Shown one piece after another: positions 21,058-31,300 of a stretch of DNA of 64,000 nt. Both the position numbers and the translations under genes were made by a program. Numbering within the stretch: the stretch's first letter is position 1; each line of letters begins with the position of its first letter. The stretch spans positions 4,903,967 to 4,967,966 of the forward strand of contig NC_133917.1 in assembly GCF_964199755.1 (NCBI RefSeq), in the 5' to 3' direction. Source of the stretch: Larus michahellis (lineage: Eukaryota; Chordata; Aves; Charadriiformes; Laridae). The notes below the pieces were generated by a model. The model was not told the origin of the DNA. It made no database searches and worked only from the letters and a program-made list of their open reading frames with translations.

Positions 21058-23665
21058 ATGGCACTGCCCCGCACGCTGGGGGAGCTGCAGCTGTACCGGG
21101 TGCTGCAGCGCGCCAACCTGCTGGGCTACTACGAGACCTTCATCCAGCAAGGGGGGGACGACGTGCAGCAGCTCTGCGAGGCAGGCGAGGAAGAGTTCCT
21201 GGAGATCATGGCGCTGGTGGGCATGGCCACCAAGCCCCTGCACGTCCGCCGCCTCCAGAAGGCCCTGCGCGAGTGGGCCTCCAACCCTGGGCTCTTCAGC
21301 CAGCCCGTCTCGGCTGTGCCTGTCAGCAGCATCCCCCTCTTCAAGCTCTCCGAGGCCGGCGGGCGCAAGGCTCTCAGCAACGGGCACGCCAGCCCCAGCG
21401 AGGCCGGGGGCAAGGGGGGCGGCAATGCTGGGACGCCCCCTGCCCGCAGCCCCACAGAGCCGGGGGAGAAGCTGTCGCCGTCGGCGGCCCCACCATGGCC
21501 GGGGAGGAGCACCCCCGAGTCGGAGGGTGGTGGGGATGAGGAGCCGGGGGGTCCCCCCTTCTCCCCGGGTGGGAGCAGTGGCGAGCAGCCGGCAGGCACG
21601 GAGACACTGGAGCCAGAGCTGGCACGGACGGTGGCAGAGAGTGTGGAGCGGCTGCTGCAGAGCTGCCCCCGGGGCGGTGAGGCCGAGCTGCGGGCGCTGA
21701 TGAAGCTCAACAAGAAGTTGGCCAAGGCCGTGGGGCACATCTTCCAGCTGGAGGATGGCGACCGGCACAAGGAAGAGGAGATCCGCCGGCACAGCGCGAT
21801 CTACGGCCGCGGCGAGGCCCGGCGCCGCGAGGGCAAGCAGCTCACCCTGCATGAGGTGCGCGGTGCGGTCCGTGCTTGAAGGTCCTGGGGATGTGCTGGG
21901 GCTGGGGGGGCTCTGGAGGTGGAGGGGGGGACGGGCTCTGGCCTGGGGAGGAGGTTGGGGTGGGGGCCGGGGGCCGCTCCCACCCAGGTGGCATATGCCC
22001 GCCTGGAGCAGCCGCTGCTGTTGCCATGGGGCCCGGTGGGCGCTGCCATCCCTGTCCCCGTTCACGCATCCTCTCTGCACCCAGCTCATCATCAACGAGG
22101 CGGCCGCCCAGTTCTGCCTGCGGGACAACTCGCTGCTGCTGCGGCGTGTCGAGCTCTTCTCGCTCTCACGTCAGGTTGCGCGGGAGAGCACCTACCTGTC
22201 CTCGCTCAAGGTCACCAGGTGAGCCCTGACCTGGCGAATCCCCTCCTCACTGGCCCAGGGAGGAGGGCTGGCTGTCATCCCCTTGATCCACAACACAACC
22301 CAGTGCTGCTGGATGGGGATGGGACTCAAGTTCCCCTTTCCCTCACGTGGGCTGTTTTCTGCCTGCCCTTGGAGTTGTGGGAGGTGGAGGTGGTTGGGGA
22401 GGATGCCGGGCACAGGGGAGGATTCCCCATCCCTTGCCCCCTTCCTCCAAGCCCCTGCCCGCTGGGTGCCGTGGCCTGGCTGCCTGTTCCCTTTGCTCTC
22501 CAGCTGCTCCCCCTTTTTGCCACCCCCGGCTCCATCTGTGCCAGAGCCCCAGTCTGCACCGTCCCGCGGCACCGCCCTGCCCGGGCGGCCGCCCACGCCG
22601 GCTGCTGCGGCTGGCGCTGCCCGTGGCATGGCAGGAGGCCGGGCGTCATGCCTGCTGCGGGGCCTCTGCGTGGCCGCCCCCGCGCCTGACGCAGACCCAT
22701 TTTCCCCCCTGCACAGGGCGCATCCCGAGGAGAGTGGAGCCACCGCGGCCAAGCGGCTCAAGCAGGAGGTGGGTGTGCACCCGTGGGTGTGGGGGTGTGC
22801 ACACCATGGGTGTGGGGGGTGCAGGTGAGCACACCTGTGAGTGTGGGCGGGACGCCACAGCGTGCCTGGGGCTGCCCATGCCGGCTCGGGCAGGCAACGA
22901 GGGGCTCCGGGGCGGTGACCACGGAGCTGGCACAGCTGTGGGCATCGTGGGGCGGGTGGTGCAGAGCCCCCCAGCAGGGTGGGATCCATGGAGGGTGCCC
23001 TGCACTTACCCGCGCGCTCCTGGCAGGCGGGGGAGCAGAGTCGCCCTGAGCTGCTGCCGCTGCCAGTGGGGCCGGAGCCTCCTGGGGCCGCGTTCCGAGT
23101 CAGCCTGGAGGAGGACACGGGCAGCCTCTCCGGGGAGAGCCTCGACGGCCACTTGCAAGGTGGGTGGGGGCCCCTTCCCTTCCTGGGGTGCCTGTGGGCA
23201 GGTGGTGGCTGCACCCCTTGCACTGACTCTCGCCTTTCTCTCCGTAGCGGCAGGGGCCTGCCCGCGGCTGACGCCGCCACCTGGCGTGGCCCCCGACATG
23301 CCCCTCGGCCTCCCCCCGCACGGGCTGTGGAGCCGCCACATCCTCCAGCAGACACTGATGGATGAGGGGCTGCGCCTGGCCCGGCTGGTTTCGCACGAGC
23401 GTGTGGGGCGGCTCAGCCCCTGCCTGCCGGGGAAGCCCCCAGGACCAGGTGAGCCCCCACAGGGCTGGAAAGGGGGGTCACCATGGGCGGGGGGGGGGTG
23501 CAGACGGCATGTCTGCCTTCTCCCTACAGAAGCGGTGCCCTGACGCCATCTACCCCCCCTCTTCCCACAGAGTTCGAGGACGGGCTGGCAGATCGGGGTG
23601 CCCCGGCCCCCCCGGAGCCTCCCCGTGGCACCATCAAGGTGGAGCAGGAGACCAGCCGGCAGTGA
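21058..23665 (+). CDS. NAB2: NGFI-A-binding protein 2 (EGR corepressor)
   Basis: Nuclear corepressor that binds the R1 domain of EGR1/EGR2 and recruits the NuRD complex. Six coding exons: 21058-21855, 22085-22218, 22717-22768, 23027-23159, 23248-23448, 23571-23665; 1,413 nt, 470 residues (human 525, with most of the difference in the poorly conserved middle and an N-terminal extension). Residues 4-80 (TLGELQLYRVLQRANLLGYY onward) are the NCD1 EGR-binding and oligomerisation domain. Residues about 187-310 are the NCD2 repression domain (MKLNKKLAKAVGHIF, INEAAAQFCLRDN). LKQE and IKVE near the C-terminal half fit SUMO acceptor motifs. The linker at 100-185 is rich in Gly, Pro and Ser. The start follows a splice acceptor by 7 nt, in good Kozak context, and matches the internal human MALPRTLGEL. 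The C-terminal exon ends in SRQ, as in human. Confidence 0.95.
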
Positions 23666-24694
23666 GGCCCCCCGCAGCCCCCCACCACCATTAACAAAGC
23701 AATAATGTGCTGGGGGACGGGTGCCGGCGGCGCAGCGGCGGTGCTCTGGGCACGGGGAGCGGGCGAGTGCTTGGCCACAGCCCCCCCCCAAGGGCCCCGT
23801 CCCCTCTCGCACCCACGCTCTGGTTACCTCAGCCGCGGCGGGATGCGCCTCCCCGCAGCAGCAATACCCTCCTCCCTGGGGAGCCCTCGATGGACTCAAG
23901 CCCGCTGTACAGACCCCCCCCCCCGCCCCCTGCCCGCACTGGGCTGCCCGGCCCCCTCCCGTCGGCTCCCCCCTCGTGCTGACCCCCCCCCGGGCCGCTT
24001 CGGACAAGCGAGCCGTGTCCCCCATCACCGCGCAGGGACAGGCGCTTCGCCGCCGGCACACGAGCCGCCCGCAGCACCGCGTGCTCCCGCGTCAGCGCTG
24101 CCACCCACGCTGGGCACGCGGTGCCAGTGCTCAGCCCCGCGCACGCCCCCGCAGCACCCACGCCGCAGCCGCCAGCCCCCCCCCCCGCCCCCCCCCCCCC
24201 GCAGCACACACGTGCGAGCGCACCGTGCGCCCGCACCGCGACACCCCCTCCCCCCCCCCCCCCCCCGCCCCGCAGCACCGCGTCGCCCACGCGCAGCGTT
24301 TCGGCTGTAAATACACCCCCCCCCCCCCCCCCCGCCCCCCCCGCAGCAACTGCAGCTCGGCACCAGCGACGGTGCACCCCCCGCCCCCCCCCCCCCCCCC
24401 CGCACCTGCTCTGCCATTAGCTGCGTGCGCTGCCATGCATGGTCCCTGTGCCGTGGGGTGTCACACGCACGCACCCCCCCCACCCCCCCCCAGCACGAAG
24501 CAGGCGCCGTTTGACGGGCACTGGGGCGGTGCTGCCCCCCCAGCCCCTCGGGGTCCCTCCTGCCCCCCCATTTCTGCCAGCCGTGCCCAGCCCTGGGGCC
24601 CCCCACCCCCTTAGGACTGTGTGGTGTCTTTTTAGAGCATTAGCGACTCTTCCTTTGTAACGTGTACAGTAGATTATTTATTTTGTTATTTTGG
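23666..24694 (+). other. NAB2: NAB2 3' UTR
   Basis: About 1 kb between the NAB2 stop and its poly(A) signal. It is C-rich throughout, with homopolymeric C runs at 24170-24410, and turns AT-rich only in the last 70 bp. No other gene is seen. Confidence 0.7.
24170..24410. repeat. Poly-C tracts in the NAB2 3' UTR
   Basis: Four blocks of long C runs are separated by short spacers, several of which begin GCAGCA(C). Nearby copies of CCCGCAGCAC without long runs suggest a decayed tandem origin. The minus strand is correspondingly G-rich. Exact run lengths should be treated with care because such tracts sequence badly. Confidence 0.75.
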
Positions 24695-24700
24695 AATAAA
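24695..24700 (+). terminator. NAB2: NAB2 poly(A) signal (AATAAA)
   Basis: AATAAA lies in a T-rich context after the C-rich 3' UTR. It is 2 bp from the start of the opposing STAT6 signal. Confidence 0.8.
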
Positions 24701-24702
24701 AC

Positions 24703-24708
24703 TTTATT
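24703..24708 (-). terminator. STAT6: STAT6 poly(A) signal (AATAAA)
   Basis: The minus strand reads AATAAA about 610 bp beyond the STAT6 stop. It would serve the convergent STAT6 transcript, whose 3' UTR would span 24709-25320. I saw no other AATAAA on this strand within that span. Confidence 0.7.
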
Positions 24709-25320
24709 TTATGGCTTATCTTCCTGCCCCCATGCCCCCCCCCGGCTCCCTCTCCCTGCTGGGGCCCTGCTCCAGGCTTGGGGGGGAGCTCACAAACCCC
24801 AAAGCAAGCGCCAGCTGCGGGTGTGAGGGGTCCATGTCCCCCTGGACCAGAGCACGGGGTCCCTGCATATCCCCCCCCCGGGCAGGGGGGGCCTGTCACA
24901 CACTGGGCTGGCACGTCCGCCCCAGTGTGTTTCCCGCTGCTGCCTCCCGCCCCCGCAGCTGACTCATCCCGGCCCCCACAGGGCCGAGCCCGGTGGCGTG
25001 GGCTGGGGGCACCGCGCTTGGCTGCGGGAACCCCCCCGCAGGTCGGGGCCCCTGCGCCCCCACACCCCCTGCCTCCCGGGAGCGCGGACCCCAGCAGCAG
25101 CGTGGGCGGGCAGCATCTCCATGCTCCAAAGTGCAGCGTATACACACGGGGGAGGGGGGTAGAGTGTTACCCAAAGTGCTACCCCCCCCCGGAAAATTCC
25201 CCCCTCCCCTGCCAGAGTTTCCACCCCAGCACAAGTCGTATCAAGTCCAGGAACACAGACAAGGCTGGGGGGGGCAGCGGAGCACAGTCCAACGTCCCCC
25301 CCAGCAACCCCGCAGCCTCC

Positions 25321-28300
25321 TCACGCGTGCCCTGGCCGGACGCTGTCATCCCACCGCGACTCCCCCACGCCCCAGCAAGAGGCGTTGGGGCTGGGGTACC
25401 CGCTGTGCTGCAGGGGGGGCGTGAAGGGGGGGCACAGCGCAGGGCCCTCCATGGGCATCTCCTGCAGTAACTGGTCGAAGTTGGAGCTGGGTGGCAGGTC
25501 CAGGCTGGGGGGCATCCTAGGGAGAGAGGTGGCAGGGTGACCCCGGGCAGCCCCCCCAGGCCCCCCTGCTGACCCCCCCATGCTTACCACCTTGGGGAGC
25601 TCTGCAGCGGCGGCTCCACCATCGGTGTGAAGGGGGCCAGCTCAGCCATCTCCTCGTCCTGTGGCTCTGGTGAGGGGCCCGCCGACAGCAGCTGCGAGGC
25701 CTCCCCCGCGATGTACTGGTTGGGCATGAAGGGCCTGTGGGGCAAAGAACGAGGGGGGCTGAGGTAAGGCCATGGGATATCTCCCTGCCCCCAGGGTGCT
25801 TCCCCACAAGGCACAGGGTGGGGAAGTGCTTGGTGGGTCTCCTTGTAGGGAGCACCAGTAGCGCAGAGCACTGGGAGCACAGGTCAGCTGGGGAAGGTCC
25901 CTGCAGCTCTGCCCATCCTGGGGCCACGGCATGGTGGGAAGGGGGGGCAAAGCAGGGTGCCCCTCTCTGGCCACGTGCCAGGTCTTACAAGGGGTTCCTG
26001 AAGGCAAGGTCTTGGCAGCAGGGCAGCGCGTGGTCCATGGCCAGGGATGGCGAGAGCATCGGTGACGTGCTGTGGAGAGGAGCAGGAGGGCTTAGAGGTG
26101 GGGGAAACACCACCCAACCGCGCCTGGGGGTGGTGAGGGGCCCACCCTGTCCCCCACCCTGAACCAGCACTGTTCCTACCTAGGGAAGGAGGACCCGAGG
26201 TTGTTGGAGACCATCATGTCGATGCTGCTCTCACCTGTGGGGTAGCCCGTGGGAACAGGCTGGGGGCAGAAGGGAGCAGGGGGGCTGCAAGCGCAGACAC
26301 AGAGGGTTTAGCATCCAAGAGTGTTCTCCACTAGAGCCCCCATCCCACGGCGGAGCAGGTCTGGGGCACGGCCAGATACAGAGCCGGGCACTCACCAGAT
26401 GGGGCTGAGCACCGACTGCAGGCTCTCAGGGCGCAGCTCGGGCTGCAGCATGGGCAGGCTGAACATCTGAGCCTGGGGGCCCTCGGGGGGGCCCCCTGTG
26501 GTGCTCTGGGGCTGCTGGTCCCTGCAAAAGCACATTGTCCCCATCAGCACAGGCAGGACTCGCGCGCTGCAAGGTCCAGCCTCTAAAGAAGCACATGTGC
26601 ATGTCGGCACTTGCTTGCGGAGAGGGTGGTGCGCTCGCAGACACGCTCCACTGCGGCTCGGGATACCCACGGGGGATTCCTCGCACACAAGCACATCCTC
26701 ATTTTGCCCGGTCAGAAATCCCCCCACCCAGCAGCGATGTGCAGGCCGTCCCGGTGAAGTCTGTGCAAGCCCTGGCCCAGCGCAGCTTGGCATCGCAGAG
26801 GGCAAACACCTCCGGCATGGCCACGGCCTCGCATGCACACCCACCTTTCGCTTTCCACTGTCATCTTGATGGCGGTGGAGACGTAGCCCCGGCCGTCCTT
26901 ACCCGTCTGCTCTTCTGCTCAGAGAGGAGAAGCATCCATGAACCACCACCCCAGCACGGCGCCGTGCCGTGCCAGCCCTCTTTGCCAGCACTGGCCACCC
27001 CTGCAAGCTCTGGGGCCAGCAGTACCTGGATGGGACCCAAACCGCTCTTCCCTCCCAAACCCCCCCGCTCCTCCCTGCAGCATCACTGGGGAGGCAGATG
27101 TGAAGCCCAGGGCCCGCCTCTGCTCCCACCCACTCACTGTTGTAGTGACTCCCAAACGCTTGGTCCTTGGGGATGTTCGGGTAGAGGTTGCGGAGCTGCC
27201 CCAGGTCCCGGATGCGGTCGCCGAGGGAGCGGATGGAGAGGTCCTTGGCAGAGAAGGGCTGGATGTTCTCCACCTGGCTGGAGCCTGAGGGGAGACACAG
27301 CAACAGGGCTCCGTCGCCTCGTCCCCGTAACGCCTGACGTCCCCAGGCCATGAAGACACCTCCCCTTCGCAGCACTGAGAGCGGCCGCTGTCCCCTCGTC
27401 TCACCATCCTTGCCCCGGATGACATGAGCAATAGTGACACCCCCGATCTCCGAGTCGCTGAAGCGGAGCAGGAAGGTCCCGTCAGGCTCCGTGCTCAGGA
27501 GTTTGCAGACGTACTGCTTGCTGATGAAGCCAATGATGAGCCTAGAGGGATGGACAGATGGGAGAGCGGGCCAGCGCCTGGGTGGAGGGCCAGGACCAGG
27601 ACTCCCCAGGTACGGCCCTACTTGGCCTCTGGGCACCCACCTGTCTGACCAGTAACTTTTGAGGCATCTCTTGGTGAGGTCAAGGACTCCATCAAACCAC
27701 TGCCAGAACGTGAATCCCCGACCGGGCAGGATCTCCTGGGGCAGAGAGAGAGAGAGTGTGAGGCTCCCCAGGGCCATGCCGGCCCCTGCCCACCCTGGCC
27801 ATCTCTCCCAGTAACCTTGTTGAACTGGGCCCAGGAGACACTGCGGCTCTGGAAGTCCTCGAGGCTGGCACTGTGGTCATTGAAGATCTTCTGGGCCAGG
27901 AAGAAGTAATGCTCCTTGAGAAGCCCCTTGGTGGTCTGCACCTCTGCCTTGAACTTCAGGTTCAGCGTATCACACATCTTCTCCCAGGGCACCCGCTCGG
28001 CCACCACGAAGGGCACCCGGTCCTGTGGCAGGGCAGGGCAGACAGCATCAGGACAGTGGCTCACCCGTTGCCCTGTCCCAGCCCACCCCATCCCACCCGT
28101 GCTCTGGGGCTCCTGCTCCAGCCTGCCATCCAGCTGTCCCCATCCCAGAGCCGGACCCAGTCTTGGCATCCCAGCAGCTCCTTTCCCTGCCCTGTGGCCC
28201 TTCTCTCCGGCTCACGGCACTCACGATCTCGGAGAAGGCGTTATCCCACAGCACGGTTGCTTTGGCGTTATTGTCCTGGTTCCCATGGACGATGACCACG

Positions 28301-31300
28301 ATGGGGAGAGACAGCACCTGGGGGCAGAGAGTGGCCCTCCCTCAGCCCCGAGGCCACCCCGAGTGAGGTGGGGCTGGCTGTCCCAGCCTGAAAGGGGGCT
28401 CTGCACCGGGAGAGGGCCCAGGTGTCCCGTCGGGGGGATGCTCAGCGCTGCCAAACCCTGTCCCGCGGGAGAGGGGCCGGTACCTGGAGGTGGACGGAGA
28501 GGTTGCTGGGGGTCAGGGCCACAGTGGTGCTGAACAGGACGGCACACTTCTCCTCTGTCACCGACTCAGACCCCTTCCGCTCGCAGCGCTTGATCTTCTT
28601 CAGCAGCTATGGAGGGGAGCGCCGAGCATCACCCCTGGGCAAGCACCGGCCTTGGGACCCCCCAGCCCTCCCATCCCCCGGACAGCCCTGCCTTGAGGCC
28701 TCCCAGTGCCCCAGTGAAGCCCCCAGCCCATCCCACAGCCCCTGTACAGCCCCTTGTCAGTGGTGCTCACCACGTTCTTGAAGTTGGCGCAGCAGGTCCC
28801 ATTGGTGGGGTTGGTCTCCAGGGCCACTACGTTATGCATGATCTCCCCTGTGCTCTCGCTGGGCAGAGGCGGGGGGGTGAGGGCTGGCGCGGTGGCGTGG
28901 CCGCCTCCTCGCCCCCACGCTGCCCAGCCGCCGCTCACCTGAGGGTGTTGCTGTAGGCGCTGAGCGCCAGCTCCCGCGCCTGCTTCTCTGTCACCATGTC
29001 AGCCCGCACCATGTAGGGCTTCGCCGATGCCTTCAGCAGCTGGGGGCCCAGCAGGAATCGGATGCTCGCCTGGAACTTGGTCTGGGTCTTCAGCACCTGC
29101 GGGGGCTGCTTCTCCACCAGGAAGGAGCTGGGGGACAAGGGGAGACAATGGTGCCCAGCACAACACTGCCGCCAGTGCCACCACCAATCTCCGCAGACCC
29201 ACCTTGCCCCTCTGCCACCACGGCCCCCCCGCCGTTACCTCTTGACCAGGCTGGATAACACCTCGTTGAACCGCTCCAGGAGCCGGGGCAGCAGCTCAGC
29301 CCCCAGCTCCGCGCTCGCCGCCATCACCTGCTGGTGCAGCTGGAAGTAAACCTCGACCAGGCTCTCACACCTGCCAGGGGAACCATGGGGAAAGGAACAC
29401 CCCCAGCCAAAGCAGAGTCGGACCATCACTCTCCCAGAGCCCCTGGGACCATGGGCTCCTTGCTCCCAGGGGGGCGAAGGGGGCAGGAGTGATGCTCTTG
29501 GCCCCCCATCTCTGACCTGTGCCACCTCACCTCTTCTGCAGCGGAGCAAGGTTCTCCTCAAAGAGGGCCCCGTTCCCCGCCAGCTGCTGCTGCCTCTTCC
29601 AGATTTGGATCCTCTTCAGTACCTGCTGTTTGGCCAATTCCAGCTCTTTCACGGCCTCCAGGATCAGGGTGGGCAGCTCCTGAGGGGGGGCAGCACCAGT
29701 CATGGGGCTCTGCATTGCACCATTCCCTCCCCTGGCAGCAACCTGCGGCCCCACACCATCCCCTCCAGGGCAGCAAAACCCTTGGCCCCGCGCTTCCTCC
29801 CTGCCCCTGTGCTTGGACTGCACCTTCCCCCCGCTCCTGGTGCCCCAGGCCCCTACTCACACTCTCTGCGGGTTTCGCTTCAGGCTTCAGCTGTGGGTCC
29901 CGCACATTCAGCTGCAGAGAGGCTGCGGAGGAAGAATGGGGGTGGTCCCATTAGCACCAGGAGCCGGCATCTGCACTGCACTGCCCAGCACCTCAGGGGG
30001 GGCATGCTGCCTGCGCTGCGCCCCACGGCAGACCCAAGCAGAGCAGGACCCATCCTGCCCCAGCCCCTCACCTGCGGAGCCGTCCCGCAGCGCCTGGATC
30101 TCGCGGATGCGGTGCTGCAGCCGCTGCAGCCCCAGGCCAAACTTGAGCTCCTCCTGGCGCCGGTGGAAGCTGAGGGGCAGGTGATGGTCCTGGGGCAGAG
30201 CAGAGGGGGGTGAGTGGGGTCCAGAGCCAGCCCCGCGCCTCGGGGAGCCCCAGCAGTGGGGCAGGGACCACGCACCCTCTTGAGCACGGCGGCCTTCTCG
30301 CCCTCCAGGATGGCTTTCAGGACAGCCACCAGCCGTAGCGGGTCCCGCCGGTAGGCGCTCTGCAGGGGAGCCAAGCCCAGGGTGTTACCGGGGCAGCACA
30401 CGCGCACCCCGACCCCCCCACCCCACCCATGCATTTCAGGCTCCCTTCCCACAATGAACGGTGCTAAGTCAGACTCTGGGGTTTCATGATCTGAAACGTG
30501 GGACAGACCACAACTCTCTGCTGTTCTGACGGAGCTGATTTCCAGCTTTAAAACCACTTTAAACTGTGCATAATAAAAATACAAATCAACTTCAATTTAA
30601 AAAAAAAAATAAAAATCAAACCAAAGCAAATTCTCTGTTCCTGCAAGCATCTCCTCGAGACTTGACAGCCTGACACCTGGTGAAGATTCTCCCAGCTGCC
30701 CTGGGCTGGGTGGATCAACACTTTACACTGAAAACAGGGCGAGGAATTTCCCTGTTGGCTCCAGCTCCCTGCGCCCCATGCCAGCTCCTCCGGCCTTCGC
30801 GCATTTCCCAATTTAGCTACTTCCCAAAACAGCAGTAGAGCGTAGCAGCGAAGTGCCGGACACGTGCTCTGTGGCTTCCCGTCGGGAGGCAGCTCCGTGA
30901 CCGACCCCCCGTATCTGCCCCATGTCCCGACGCCACACTGGCAGCGCGGGGCCGGCACCGGGGCTCTGCTGGGGCAAACCCCAGGGTTCGGGGGGAAAAA
31001 AGGCCCAAGGTCTGGTCTCCCACCAGCCAGTTTTCCCACCCCTCTCCCCAGCCACTCCCCTGCGGTTACCCATCTTGTGGGGGAGCACCCGGCTCCCGGC
31101 GCTTCCCCTCCGCTCTGGGAAGTGGCAGGAGCTTGGGAGAAACAAGGGGTGGCTGTTTCGGGATGAGGGACAGTGGGAGGAGGAAACATGGGAGAGTGGC
31201 TTTTCTTGAGCACTTTAAATAAGAACACCTAAGCTGAAACATCTGTGCATTTTCCTACAACAACTTCAAAAAAGCAAGCAACAGCCTTGTTTTGGAAAGT

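Noticed and set aside
20659-22128. A 489-codon minus-strand open frame antisense to NAB2
   Set aside because: It is the shadow of the NAB2 first coding exon and its GC-rich upstream region. The plus strand encodes the conserved NAB2 domains.
23530-23570. Alternative acceptor before the last NAB2 exon
   Set aside because: TCCCTACAG at 23521-23529 is a fair acceptor, but in the incoming phase it reaches a TGA within five codons, whereas the acceptor ending at 23570 gives the conserved C-terminus.
29911-29921. Acceptor CTCTCTGCAG for the STAT6 exon ending at 29861
   Set aside because: It puts the exon out of phase with its upstream neighbour. The acceptor 11 bp upstream (exon start 29922) restores the frame and gives [10 protein letters not shown].
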